From assembly GCA_018296165.2 (NCBI GenBank), contig JACKQL020000002.1, positions 2,530,420-2,594,419 on the forward strand: a DNA stretch of 64,000 bases, written 5' to 3'. Below the pieces are notes generated by a model. That model made no database searches, was not told the origin of the DNA, and worked only from the letters and a program-made list of their open reading frames with translations. This DNA comes from Termitomyces sp. T153 (Eukaryota > Basidiomycota > Agaricomycetes > Agaricales > Lyophyllaceae). Below are positions 35,290 through 48,616 of this stretch, one piece after another (the stretch's first letter is position 1; each line of letters opens with the position of its first letter). The position numbers and the translations under genes are program-made.

Positions 35290-36063
35290 TCCGTCATCTT
35301 AAACACGTCGTTGGTGTCAATGGACTTGGATGGGCCTTAGTTATTTACATTATTGCCTCTTGCATTTGGAATCAAGGGCAGATCTTACCTGTCTGACATG
35401 AGGCATCAAAATGCCCGAGAATTTCTGCGTTTTGACACGCTTGTTCTTGTCTTTTTAGACATGCTTTCCTGTGTATCCCGACCCCGCGGTTCTGGCATGT
35501 CTATCCACAAATATCGCACCTTGCATGGTGATATGGAGTTGTAGGTCGAGGGATAGGGTCCATTATGAGACAGGGACTTGACTATAGGACGATGACGAGA
35601 CGCATAGACTGTATTGACAAAGTGTACATTTTCACAATAGCCGTATCAACCAAAAATTATTACCATGGCTGCCGTGGCAGCTCTGATCAACTTCGTGCCT
35701 ATCTAATCAGGCTCGATTCAGACAACCTTGATGGCCTGATTTGACCTAATTAGGTTTTGAACCTGATGAGGGAATCAGAGATTTTTCCGACATTATCTGC
35801 CGCGATTCTCTAAGCCTCGTGTCATCCGACATCTGCTTACAGCAGCCTCGCGTCATAAATTCATCGCAAATTCGTCTTAACTGCTTTTTTCCAAATGCAT
35901 ATAATAGTTCATGAGCACTCTGGATCCTGAGCACTGCCGAATTGCACTGCCTCCTTTACGAGTGAGTATATGTACCGCGGGCTAAGAACTCATTTGACCT
36001 TGCCGGCTGCTGCCGAGAGTGCCCCAGAAGTTCAAGCTAACTCTTGAAGCTTTGTCGCTGGAA
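35290..36063 (+). other. Upstream region of the ATPase gene; start of CpG-normal island
   Basis: CpG becomes frequent from about 35290 onward. No convincing gene is seen. A TATA-like GCATATAATAG occurs at about 35896-35906, roughly 160 bp before the ATG. It is a possible promoter element but is not supported further. Confidence 0.35.
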
Positions 36064-39000
36064 ATGACAGCAACGGTAGCCACAGTGCCTCATGTAGAAG
36101 TCTCGCTCGTCAACGATGATCACGAATCTTCTCATTATCTATTCCTGCAGAACAACCTTCTCTCCCCACAGTCCCCGCCCTCCCCACAGTCCCCGCCCTT
36201 TCCGCACTCCCCGACATCTACTGCTACAGCTGTAGAGAGTGGCGACGACGGATCTTCGCTCAACATTCCTTTACTACGGATACCCTCCCCAGCTCGTTCT
36301 ACAGATTCATCAGAACAATCGGCACATTGTGCGATCTCAAGGGACTCGCGGAACAACAACGCCGAACGTGAGTCGGGGGATGGTCACTCGTGTAAGCCAA
36401 ATTCCGCTGCTTGTCTCAGAACGTTGATCACGACGTTTCCTTTCGCACTGAATCCTCAGGTTTGGCCCACATTCACGTCAAGTCTGCCGATGCCACCAAG
36501 CCTCACATCAAACAGGGCAGAAAGGAAGCGGGACCTTCTGAGTCTGGTGACCGGACTGCATACCAGCTCGAACTCGACCAAGATAGAAATTTTCACCCCG
36601 CGCCATTCTCTTACAAACCGTTTCAGCTTGCACATCTAGTCAACCCTCCGCGTCGTTTTGAGGCGATGCGACGTTTGGGTGGGACTCAGGCGCTTCTCAG
36701 AGGTCTCGGAACTGACAGGGAAAGGGGGTTGAGCAAGGAATCACTTGTTCACAACTCGCGCGCTCGGGCGTATCAGACTGCGGAAGACAAGGAACAAAGG
36801 GATAGAGAAGAGGCGAAGAAAAGGAATAGAAGAGGATGTCCGTGGAAGCACCCAGGTCAAGGTGCATCACGACCCACTCCGGAATTGAGCCTAGATGTTC
36901 TCCGCGCGTCTTTCGATGAGCGGAGACGCGTATATGGTTCGAACATTTTGCCAAGAATGTCGTCGAAATCGTTTGTTTCCATGATGTGGTTGGCGCTCAA
37001 GGACAATGCTCTCTTGTTGCTTTTTGTTGTTGCTCTAGTATCATTAGCGGTTGGCCTCTTCCAGAACTTTGGTTCTCCTCGGCCAGATGCACAGTCATCA
37101 GTCGATTGGACTGAAAGCGTTGCCATTATGGCTGCTCTTACGATCATCGTAAGTCATCTAATCTAGCCTTGTGACAGACTCTACTTACTACAAATCTGAA
37201 ACATCTTTGACGTCTCAGGTAGTCGTTTCCTCTCTAAATCATTGGAGAGAAGAAGGCCAATTCAGACAATTACACGATAAAAAAGAAAAGCGTGGTGTCA
37301 AGGTTATTCGTGACGGAGTTCGATGTGTTATAGACTCAAAAGTTTGTGGACTACCAAGTTATGAGTCACATGGGTGACGTGTCCTTCCAGGAAGTCGTAG
37401 TCGGCGACATCGCCCTTCTAGAACCGGGCGAAGTCGTTCCTTGTGATGGTGTCTTACTTTCTGGTCAACTTGTACGATGCAACGAGCCAAGTACCACCGG
37501 AGATTCTGACGCAATGCGCAAGTTAAGCTATGAGGAGTGTATGCAGTCCATTGAAAGAGGTATGGATGTGTCTTTTTTTCGGGGGTTTTATTTATGCTGC
37601 GATTGTTGGGCCATCAGATGGTCATTTGCCAGCCAATACCGACTGTTTCATTGTCTCAGGGAGCAATGTCCTCGACGGAGTTGGACGATACGTTGTAATA
37701 GCTGTGGGAACCAAATCATTTCGCGGACGATCAGTAACGGGTCTCCATTCTCTTTTCCCTCTTAAGCATCGTTTTGATTCAATGCTTGTTTTGTAGCTCT
37801 CCAACGTGATCCAAAAACTACACCATTGCAACAAAAGCTCGATATGCTGGCGGAGTTGGTTGCAAAATTCGGCTTAAACGCAGGCTTGGCTTTATTCGTT
37901 GCGCTCTTGATTCGTCTTTTTGTCGAACTCGCGAAGAATAGTCCGGTTCGCACAGGGATTGAGAAGGGCGTCACCTTTATAAATATCCTCATTATCTCAA
38001 TCACCCTCGTTGTTGTTGTTGTTCCCAAAGGTACGTCCTTCAAGTGCCTTTCAAGTTTTCTATCGTTGTCTTGATTCCGTTGCACTCAGGCCTCCCTCTG
38101 ATAGCGGTACTGGCTGTTGGCTTTGCTACTAAAAGCATGATCCGCGAGAACCTTTTAGTGTGCGACCTTGGCTCTTGTGAAACAATGGCGAATGCTTCGA
38201 TTGTCTGCACAGACAAAACCGGGACCCTTACCCAAAACGTCATGACTGTCGTGGCAGGTTCCATCGGTATCCATGCCAAATTTGTTAGAGAGCTAAACAA
38301 GCACCCGGGTCGACACAACGCCGATGGAAAGGTCAATGATCGAAGTCTTTCGACTCGCAGGGACGAGAATGACTTTTGCATTGACCAGTCGCAGATAAAC
38401 AGTGTCTTAACTCCTGCGCTCCGCGAACTCTTCAACGAAACTATTGTGATAAACTCAATAGCATTTGAACACAAGAATCCAATAACCGGAGAGTCGATGT
38501 TTGTTGGAGATACTACAGAAGCGGCGTTGCTACAGTTTGCGAAGGAGTTAGGTTGGAGAGGACGTCAGAAAACTCCAGAGGTGGATGTCGTCCAGATGAT
38601 TCCGTTTTCAAGCGAACGAAAGGCGATGGCTGTCGTTGTTCGCTTGCCCCGCAATACCGGATTCAGAGTCTACGTCAAGGGTGCTCCAGAGATTCTCCTG
38701 AAGAACTGCACTGACCATGTTGTTGTGCGACCCTCCATATTACCAGGACGTTGGGAAAGGCGTAAGAGGGTCGAAACTAAGGCAATTGGAATGCGTGAGG
38801 AGAATGTGAGTGAGACCATCAGATTCTATGCGAGTCAAGCACTCAGGACCGTCGCTCTGTGCTATCGAGATCTCGAACAGTGGTCTGCTGTGGACATGGA
38901 GAACGATGTAGGGCGCTCAGCTTTCATGAGCTGTATAGTTTATTGATAGAGCTTTTCACAGGTGACTCTTCCTGGCTTGGCTCAAGACTTAACGCTCATC

Positions 39001-40321
39001 GCCATAATTGGAATTGACAATCCGCTCCGTCCTGGCGTCCCAGAAGCGATATCAAAATGCCGCCGCGCTGGTGTGACTATCAAGATGTGTACAGGCGACA
39101 ACATCGAGACCGCTCGCACGGTTGCCCTTCAATGCGGTATTCTCACGTCTGAGGGTAACATTAAGGAGGGTATGAAGTTTAGGGAACGCAGTCATGTGGA
39201 CCGGATCAAGGTCGCGTCAGAACTGCAAGTGCTTGCTCGATCTTCACCGGCGGACAAGGAGGCGCTAGTCAGTACTCTTAAAAGTACAGGCGCCATTGTC
39301 AGTATGACTGGCGACAGTGCACTCAAGGAAGCCAATGTTGGCTTTTCCATGGGTATATCTGGTACCGAAGCTGCCAAGACAACGTCCGATATGATCCTTG
39401 CAGATGACAGCTTTGTTTCGATCTACAAGGCCATCATGTGGGGACGTTGTGTCATTGATGCAGTTCGCAAATGCCTTCAATTCCAGGTCACGGCCTTAAT
39501 TGCGATTGTTATCATCACTTTTGTGTTGGCTTTGACAAATACTCAAGGATTGTCAATCCAGTTGCTTTGGATCAGCATCGTTCTGGACACTTTCGCAGGG
39601 TTAGCCCTTGTTACCGACCCCGCTTCAGAGTCGCTTCTCGACAGGCAGCCCGACAAGACGGCTCACCTCTTTACAACGGACATGTACAAGCAAATCTTCT
39701 TCCAATCAATTTACCAAATTTCCACCATATTGACTCTTCACTTTTTTGGGCTCAGGATGTTGTGCTTGAAATTTACGGGTGATACTCAGGCTGATAGAAA
39801 CACTGGACTTGTTGTTCAAATCCTTGTGTTCAATGTCTTCGTCTTCATTCAAATATTCAATTCAGCCAACTGTAGACGGCTCGACAGAAAACTCAACGTA
39901 TTCTCAGGCATTCTCAGGCACAGGTATTTTTTAGCCATCACACTCATTGGTTAGTCTTTCCTGTTCTTTGTGTAAGAAACAATGTATCTGATAAGATTTT
40001 TTCAAAGAAATCATCTTGCAAATTGTAATTATCTTCGTCGCAAGGAATACGTTCAAAGTTACAAGACTTGGATGGCGTGAATGGGGTATCTCACTTGGAT
40101 TCGGTGCCATGCCTATACCCCTGGGTACATTGATCCGTCTCCTCCCCAACGAGTCGGTCGAAAAAGCCCTCAAGAAACTTGGCCTTCTTGGTTGGCCACA
40201 AGTCCTGCCTACAGTGAGTGCGGAAGGCGAAGCCTGGAGCCCTTCCATGAATATCGTTGAACAAAATCTCGGTATTTACATGAAAGTTCGTGGTGCACGG
40301 ATGAAGTCATCCTTTTTCTGA
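36064..40321 (+). CDS. PMCA-type (P2B) P-type ATPase with altered catalytic motifs, 9 exons
   Basis: Exons 36064-36367, 36460-37148, 37219-37341, 37391-37559, 37618-37740, 37797-38030, 38090-38907, 38962-39949 and 40008-40321 join in frame to 1253 residues. The family pumps Ca2+ across vacuolar or plasma membranes. Present: phosphorylation motif DKTGTLTQN (D589), KGAPE, MCTGDN and the membrane segments. Altered: TGES reads TGDS (D410); PEGLP of M4 reads PKGLP (K547), losing a Ca2+-binding Glu; the hinge TGDGTNDGPALK is shortened to TGDSALK (936-942), losing the Mg2+-binding Asp; the M6 Asn is Ser (S1025). One intron (37741-37796) starts GTCTCC, a weak donor, but gives the family's length exactly. 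Either a pseudoenzyme or a recently disabled gene. CpG-normal, unlike its surroundings. Confidence 0.9.
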
Positions 40322-40472
40322 CGAGAGGGAGATCTTCCAATGTCCAAATGCCGAACTCAAGGTGAGTCTTTGTCAGAGAGTGAACGCGTCGAGACGTGTA
40401 CTTAGTTATGTTATCACGTGTGCTCGGCTACACCGTTCCCTTAGATATGTTTTTTATTTGCCCGCCACACCT

Positions 40473-40650
40473 CAGTTCGTTCCACTATAACGTGCACGAT
40501 ACTGAGGTGTGTCGCCCATACGTTACTTACTACACCCATTTACTCACACTATCACTTAGCAATTACTTTTTTTGTCTAGGTGATTAATACATTCATCAGT
40601 TTGTTCCACTATAATGTGCATGATACTGAGCAATTACTTTTATTGTTTAG
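40473..40650. repeat. Direct repeat pair at the edge of the CpG-normal island
   Basis: 34 bp at 40473-40506 recur at 40597-40630 and differ only at three positions, each a CG in the first copy and TG in the second. A following stretch CAATTACTTTT...TTGT is also shared (about 40559 and 40630). The island boundary lies between the copies. Confidence 0.75.
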
Positions 40651-42190
40651 CTACCACGTATCTCAACTGCACATTAACCTTTGATAGGTTATAGGCCCTG
40701 TTGCCTTAAATACCAACTAAGATAGACAAACTCACCCATATTCCACCCTTGACCTAGCAATTTGTAATGATTGATTTTTTCCATCTGATTTCAGCTATTC
40801 CACATAACATTTGATGGCTTTAAATGTTTTGTAGCTTCAGATGTTGTGGAGATTCTTGTGGGAGGTCTGCCAAGTAAATGATGCAGATTGACTTACATTT
40901 CTAGTACAGCATCTCAATGTGTCTCTTGACCTCACATGGTGTTACTCTTTCATCATATTGAGGAATAGGGGGAGTACCAGATGAACTTTCATCATCTGGT
41001 AGAGACAAGCAGGCTGGTCTATGTTTGGTGTCCATTGCAGAGTCACTATCTAATGGATGTGAATCATGATCTGGAATGAATAGAGATGGTGCAGAATCAC
41101 TATCCATTGCAGAATTTGGTGATATTCCTGGTGGAATGATGAGAGGGGGGATCTCTCTGGCAGGTTGGTCTGCTATGTGGTGATACACCTGTCTCATACT
41201 TTGAGACAGGTTGAAAGAACTAGGAAAAAAAATAAGATTACCAAATGAACAAGCTGAAAACTGTAAGCTTGGGTAAGATGTCAAAAACTGTAGGCATAAA
41301 AACATACCTAGTACAATGAAAAATCACCAAAGAACCCAAAAGCATGCATGCAACAATGCCAGCAGGAATTATGATGTTGAGAACAGAGGCTAGTCACATG
41401 TTCAATTGATGATCAATGGCTGTGCTTGGCAATCTGGCTAGAAATCTGACTGATGCTGAGGACAGCCATGGATGTCTAAACACAACAATAAATACCCCAC
41501 ATCCCTTGATACCATATGCCAGACCACCTAAACCCAGAGCTGGCCACCATATGAAACACATGTAATCCATTAGAGAGAGGTTAGAGGGAAAAGAACAAAA
41601 GAAAATACATTGGATGCACAAAAAACTGAGTAATGCTGACCCAGCATGTCATCTTGTATGACCAACCAATAGGAAAGAAAAGCCAAGGTAAACTATGCAG
41701 TACACCCATGGGCACACACAGAAAGCACCCTGGTCTGTGTACATGTGACAAGCTATAAAAGGGGAGGAGAATTGGAGGAGCAGACAAGCAATGACATGCC
41801 ACAGTTTGGATAGTCCCAGGGAGCAACTATCTTAGGCTTATGAGTGTTTAGTTGTTTTGGGTTGTGAATTAAATATATTTTGGACCCTTTCAATAGTTCA
41901 AGGCCATCTCAAACTAGCAAATAAACCATTTTAAATTCATTACTACAATTGTAATGTCTACATGAGCTTTTGTGTAACCTAAGCCTCCAAAACTCTGTGA
42001 AAACAAAGTTTGATCTGTTGATCCAATCAATTGACAGCATCAAAACTTACATTTTGCATCAGTGGATGTATGTTATATTTGCTGATACATGTTTTCCAGA
42101 TCTGGCAATTGAAGTTCTGTTGTTAGATCCAGCATCCAATGCAATGAAAAGGGAGGAAGACTATCATCCCTCAGTACATTGCCATTGTCA
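40651..42190. other. CpG-depleted DNA with fragments of an acidic protein
   Basis: A minus-strand frame at 41305-40901 encodes an acidic Asp/Ser-rich segment (DSDSAPSLF, DSDSAMD) that resembles the one at 42.2-42.9 kb. Otherwise only short frames. No known family recognised. Confidence 0.35.
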
Positions 42191-42194
42191 GATA

Positions 42195-43277
42195 TCACCT
42201 CTTTGTCAGACCCATCATCTGCAACACTGAAGAGAGGAGGGATGCTGCTATCATCTGGTTCACCTCTGCTGTCAGCCCTGTCACCATTGCCATAAACAGA
42301 GGAGGAAGCCCACCATCATCCAGCTCCTCTCCACTGTCTGACTCATTGTTCAATGCAATGAAGAGTGGTGGGAAGTGTTCCTCATCTGATCCACTTTTCT
42401 CAGCATAAAACAGAGGTGGAATGTTGTTGAACCAGTATAGCTGAAAAGTCATACCCCTGAGGTCTGGATCATCAAACAATGGATTCTCAACATCCATCCA
42501 TTCCTCACCACTTTGTGCCAGTGAGAAGAAGCTCTGCCAAACAAGGAAAACAGGATGGGAAAGTGATTGAGACTGTGCTTGTGCTTGAATAGCAGATGAT
42601 TTCTTTGTAGGGTGATAGATGAGCCCAGGATTCTTCCTACTTTTAAGGAAGAGGTGGTGGAATGGATGGCATGGATTGGAAAGATCAATAGCCTTGTCAA
42701 GCATTGATGGAGGCCATGCAGGTGATTGAGCATCAGGCACAGAGGTTGGTGAGGCACAGCCAGATGATATTGTGCTATTGCTACTCAGGGAATTGGTGAT
42801 TGAGTCAATACTAGTGAGTTCTCCTAAGTGTGACAGCACAATAGAATTGGCACCAGAGAGGTGAGCAGAGCTGGGTCTGGCAGATGGACTTGAAAATTGA
42901 CAGATTAGGTCATTTGCCATCAATGGGAATTTTGATCCAGCTGCTGATTAAAACTTGTCTAGAGCCAAGAGGGCTTTCTGGTGGACACTGCTTTGGCTTG
43001 ACAATTCTTCATCATGAGTTGCATTTTGATGGATGAGGAGACAACTCTTGACAATCTCATCATTTAGGTGCTCAGTCTCAATACCTATATAGTTCCACCA
43101 ATCAAAGCCATACCAATATACAACTTGACCTGGATGAGTGGGAACTGTCCATGCCTGAAAGGACTCCTGGACTTCTTGAGGGATGTCATCTCTGTCTGCC
43201 AGAGGGTACCAACAGCTCAGACACATGATGAGGTCCAGAACATTATATTTAATGTTGTTTAATGCTGCTATACCCAA
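42195..43277 (-). pseudogene. Unknown acidic protein, probably from a transposable element
   Basis: Two frames (43277-42948 and 42923-42195) separated by a single gap on the minus strand probably come from one gene. The C-terminal part repeats the motif PPLF three times with acidic linkers of 16 and 22 residues (PPLFYAEKSG, PPLFIALNNE, PPLFMAMV). The N-terminal part has aromatic WYGFDWWNY. I do not recognise the family. It lies downstream of the KDZ relic in the same orientation and may belong to that transposon. Confidence 0.35.
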
Positions 43278-43783
43278 ATATAGGTGAATATAGTTCTGGC
43301 CCAGATATTAGATAAACTCCATTGCAATCCAAGACACCTTACCAATTCTTTATCCAGGTGTTGTAACATCCACCTACAATTCTTGTGTTCCTCAAGATTG
43401 CCATCAATGGCAAGTGCTGTGCACATGCATGATTCAACATAAAATATCAGTTTTTAGAGACTCAGTGACCATTGGTCAACTGAGGCTTGAGTTTATAGAG
43501 CAGCAGTAGAGGCTATTAAGAGTGCAAAGCTATAAGGATCTGGTGCAGTTATGAGCAGATTGTTGGGGAAAGTAGGTCTTTTACAGCAGCAGAATCAACA
43601 ATGTAGACTACACATGACATTGTCCCAAAGTAGCAAGGTTGCAAATCCACTATGGAAATGGCAGTTCCAGTTGGCATGGCAAATATGATGTGCATAGCAA
43701 ATACAGCTTGGCAGATATGATGTGCATGGCAAATCCAGTATATATGGCATATCAGCAATTTGTTCATCCCATTGCACTCTCCA

Positions 43784-46700
43784 TTATAAAGGTGTTGTTG
43801 CCCTTTGCAGAGGTGTAAAATCATTGTATACTCTTCTGAAATTATGAGTTGCCAAAGAACTCAGTTCATGCCACATGGCCACCTTTTTGTCAGCATAGGC
43901 CTGGAGGCCTTTTTTCTTGGCTGACATGCCCCTCTGGGACCAGATTTCTGCTTGCTTAAGGAAATAGCAAACAGTCCATTCCATTTCACTGGTAACAAGC
44001 TGACATTCTTCTGTCCATCTGTTTTGTTGTGCTCTTGCATAGAGGTAGTGCACCCAATGGACTGGTGAGATGAGTTATGAATTTGAAACTGGCAAATTGA
44101 AGAGGAAAGTGGGCCAACATATCAACAACAAATGAACAGATATGGTGAATGAACCGAATTGGCAGATGGATTGAGAATGATATGATGGATATCTGAGTGG
44201 AAAGCAACTTACACTTACATTCACAGAGAGTTTCAGGGTCATTTTCCATATCTGGATTAGCTTGCCATATCTAAGGAACCTTTATTCTTGATGATTCAGG
44301 AATATTTGGATCATGTATAGCTGTGCTTGCTACAAGATCCACTTTCTGCAGAACACAATATTTTTTTGTCAAATGTGGAATCTATGCCTAATTGCATAAG
44401 AGCACTGCAACAGTGTCCATAGGCTCTGGCTTTGATGGAAATGGCTGCCTAAATTTTGTCAATTAATGTCCTGGCTCAGGTTTTGACACTTTTGCTTGGA
44501 GCAACCTGGGCAACATGAGAATACATGAAAGATTTTTCAGCAATGAGCTCTTAAAGTGCTTGAATCTGCCTTTTGATTTGAAGCAAACACAATTGTCTTT
44601 CAATACTGGACAGTTCTAAGTGATTACCAGCAATTGTTGATGGCAAGGATATTTCAAAGTCTTCTGGTGCAGCAGAATCCAGTTCCAACAGCAGATCTGG
44701 TCCAGCCAGCAGGTTTGCCACCAGATACAGTGATGTTTCATTGTGATCTGATGTTTCTTCATCAAATGCACTAGGAATCTCATCCACCTCAAGTGGTGTA
44801 GTCCTTTGTGAATGGAAGAATAACCATGCTTGGCTTGGGAAGCAGCCAGGACATTCAGTTGAACCCTTAACAATTCTCTGTCTGCTTCAACCTTTTGTCA
44901 CTCATCCTCCTGTGCCTGCCAACTCATCCAACAGACATGGTCTTGTAATGCAATCCTGATATAACACTTAGTCCTTAATGGTGGTGAAACCATCTGGGTT
45001 TGACTCACTGCCATTCTTTAATGTCAAGTGCAAGTTGGATCCAGTATCCAGCATCTGGCCCCCAGTTTCCAATCTGGCATCTGCCAGATCACCACCATGT
45101 CTTGCTTGGAGGTCTATGGTCTGAGCCTTAAGGATGTCCATTGCCTTTTTGTGATGGTCCTTCAGACTTTCAGCAATAGTAATCTCAGGCTCCCAGCTTG
45201 ATATCAATCTGCTGAGATTCCCATGGACTGTTCAGCAAAATAATGAACAGCAGCCTCACTTATCTCAATGGCTGTGAAGTATTTTTGGCATAGGGAAGGA
45301 ACCATATCAAGTAACTACTTCCAGTTGGAATCACACATATGATCATCAAGAATTTCTGCTTGATGTGCAAGAGTAGCAGTTCATGCCATCTGTGAAACTT
45401 CATTAAGAGTAGACCAAAGACTTTCAATTATCTCCCCAGCAATGTGGCCAACTCCTGGAATATATGATGGAGTGAAGCAGAAAAAGCAATTTTCTTTGTG
45501 GCCATGAACATGAAGGAGGCCAATTGCATAGTCGACCAGTAGATTATCTGGTAAAACTTCTCCCACCTCTGCTAATTGTCTGAAAAACTTGACACACCAC
45601 TGGCATGCTATGTCATATACCAGCAAGAGATGCTTAATAGATTCCATGTTAGTTGTCTTCAGTGCACATGTGATGGAAAAGTCTGTATACACTTGGCCTT
45701 CACCATGGGTTAAGTTTGTTACACTATTGGGAGCAAAGCAGCTGTGGTGGGTGCATGCTGTTGCAACAACTCCAGTAATGTCACATGATTTGTTCAATAG
45801 AAGTGCCTTTTCAATGGCCTTGAACGTGTTTTCACAAGGAGCTCCATGGCAATGGACCTACCAGATGGCTGGAGTGGAGGTTAATAGCAGACAGTGGATG
45901 GTGGATATCAGATGGGGCATTTGGATCAAGTTAATAGCTGGAGTGGAGGTTAATAGCAGATGGCAGACAGGGGCAATTTGGATGCAAACATTAATAGTTA
46001 ATCAATAATGGCACATGTTAGCAATCCAAGAAAAAACTCACCATTGGCCTATCCTTTGCAAACTTAAGATATTCATCAAGTTCATCCCTCCTGGGCATCA
46101 TTCCACCTCCTTTGGAATGCCATACATCCTGAGCAGGATTATGATGATGGACATGATCTGCCTCAAAGTTTCCATCCATCATCAATGAGCAATTGAACTT
46201 CCACTGAACTGGATCTTCTTCCCAGTTTGACAGAATATCCACTCCTGGCTGAGGGCAAGTGGGACAGAATATTGCAAGCTCACCATGCTCTGGTGCTATT
46301 AGTTCTTTTGTCTCATCATGTCCAAAACCTGTCCATTTCAATTGTTTGAACCAGTGCAATGAATGCAAAAGTCATTGTAATTTATGATAGAGGTCATCTA
46401 CTTTGCCTAAAGAAGCAATTGATGAAGTAATTCTTGCAAGTTTCTGCCAATACTGATAAGCAGAAGCTTTGCACTCTAAATTAGTCAGACAAAAATCATC
46501 CAAAACAGCTGTTGTAAAATATGTTCTTGTCTGGTCAAATGTGCTGGGAATCAGCTGGGAGTGAATGGCATTATCAACCCAGACATCTTGGCCAGAACAT
46601 TTGCATGCAACAACACTGATGTAGTGCACACCAGTTGTGTGTACAATGTGTGTGACTAGGTTTCCAAAGCAATCAATTCTCTCAATATGGCACCCATATG

Positions 46701-47360
46701 CAGATGGCAGATTGAAACCAGCAGTAGCTGCAGAGGGAGGATATCCATCAACATGAGCAGTATGAATTTCCTCCATTTTTTGTGGTCCATGTGAAGAAAC
46801 ATCAATCATTGGTACTTGTTCCAATGGCAGTTCTCCACCTTCCATGGTGTCATCATCTTCTAGTTCCTGTTGCTCCCCCTCTAGTAGCTGAATTCTAGCC
46901 ATGTGAGATAGGCATAGACACATTTGATGGATTTGACCCCAGATCCATGGAATCCACTGATAAAAACAGTTTCTCCTGCTGCAGCAACTGATCAGACAGT
47001 GGATCTGCCATCCTGTGGGATGGATCCACTGCTAAAAACTGCATTTCTGAGAATGGATTACTTGATAGAAACTGCATTTCTGCTGGTGGATCCAGTGCCA
47101 GAAACATGTTTTTATTGATCCCTGTTTCTACATTGTTATCAATTAGTTTATCATGACCTGTATTAGTAATTTCAGCATGCTTGATAACACTGTGACAATG
47201 TTGACATACTCTGGATGGCTTGCAGGAAGCCTTGCTCTTTAATGTCATTTTTTTGTTCATAGTCCTCAAGAACATTCACCTGGATCATGCCACCATGACA
47301 ATTGTGAATTGCATGGTGGGGAACATAGAAATAGCCACCTGCATCAGATAAGTTCATGGG
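43784..47360 (-). pseudogene. KDZ transposase relic
   Basis: Minus-strand pieces in order. 47357-46895: N-terminal, with a short repeat MQFLxxxP. 46923-46372: resembles the CxC2 Cys-cluster domain found before KDZ domains. 46368-46018: FCPTCPQPG and DGNFEADH, the first catalytic region. 45797-45381: ITGVVATAC, HGEGQVYTDFS and YDIACQW, the KDZ core. 45207-44551: linker. 44053-43784: C-terminal helical part with EEMEWT-like motif reading SEMEWTVCYF. KDZ proteins are DDE transposases common in mushrooms. Stops between the blocks and a 150-bp tandem insertion at 45.85-46.0 kb show it is dead. Confidence 0.8.
45868..45995. repeat. Short tandem duplication inside the KDZ relic
   Basis: The unit GCTGGAGTGGAGGTTAATAG plus about 45 bp occurs twice (about 45868-45935 and 45936-45995) with TTTGGAT in each. 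It separates two KDZ coding blocks and is not protein-like in the transposase frame. Confidence 0.6.
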
Positions 47361-47399
47361 CTGGAAGTATTTGCCATTCTATATCTCTAGTTGGTGAAG

Positions 47400-48600
47400 T
47401 GGATTGAACTGGTGTGTTTGGCATAAACACCTATAACAAAAAAGTCTTGAACTAATGCAATCACAGCATCACTATTGCACAAGATGTTTGTCAGGACATG
47501 CATGACAATGAGTAATATCACCAATGGATTCATGACTGAGTAAACCATTGAGCAACTGTGGAACATAGTTGATGAAGTCATTGAGATAGTCTGCCTATGT
47601 CTATAAGATATGAACAATGATATATTGCACAATTTTTCCATGAAAATTTACATTGCCATGCTTCATGGGGACAGGATATATATCATTTACCATTGTAGCA
47701 TATCAAAAACAATCATGGTCATCATCAGTGGTTGGGAATGGTACAGCAGAAGTGACAACTGGAATTGGACCAATGGGCACTTGTTGTTTCACCAGTATAG
47801 GTAATCCTCTAGAATTCTGGATGACTCTTGTCTTTTCTTAAGCAGGCATAAGATCTCTTTGCCTGCAAACTGTATGTCTTGGTCACTTGCGCTGCTGGCA
47901 CTTCATCATAGCATTCAAATTCATGGTGCAAATGAGGTGTTGAAGAGTGTGCCTGCCAGCAGGAGATTTCCTAGAATATATGTAGCAGCATGTATGAGAT
48001 GGGAAAGGAACATTGTTATGAGCCCCATACAAGATGATTGGTTGATGTGAAGAGGTTCAAATGATGTGTGACAGATAATGATCAATATCAGCAATTTTTC
48101 CACAACATTAGGTATTCTCAAAGAAAATTTTGTTGTGAAAGTTTTCCTCAAGTGATATGCACTAGGTTAAGGTAGGAAGGCCACCATCAGACTGTCTGCC
48201 AAGATAGACAATAGAAGGGACAATAGAAAAACAGATATTCATTGGTGCTGGTGACATTAGCAAAAATCAGATTTCCTCACAGCTGGTGTAGTAGTTCTTC
48301 AAGGTTATTTGAAATCTATGTGCCCCTTAGTAAACAAGGAAGAAATTAGCAAGACTTGTACAAGACAATTTGATTGAATCAGTGGAACTTGTGGACCACC
48401 AGCCAATGTCTGGTCTGCTGAATGGACATCTGATCCAGTAGGTCATCTGATCTGGTAGGCCATCTATGGACATTCTCCAATTGGTGCAAGACAATTTAAT
48501 GAAGAAACAGACAGTTTTTTGACACAGAGAGAGACAGACCTTCTCAGCCAGCCTTCATCCACTCCAGCAAGTGGACACTGGCTCCAGTGCATTATCTATG
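47400..48600. other. CpG-poor sequence without recognised gene
   Basis: Short frames only on both strands. It lies between the start of the KDZ relic on the minus strand and the unknown plus-strand gene at 48.6 kb, so it may hold their old promoters or a transposon end. I see no terminal inverted repeat that I can support. Confidence 0.35.
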
Positions 48601-48616
48601 AAAGTTTTTCATGTGA

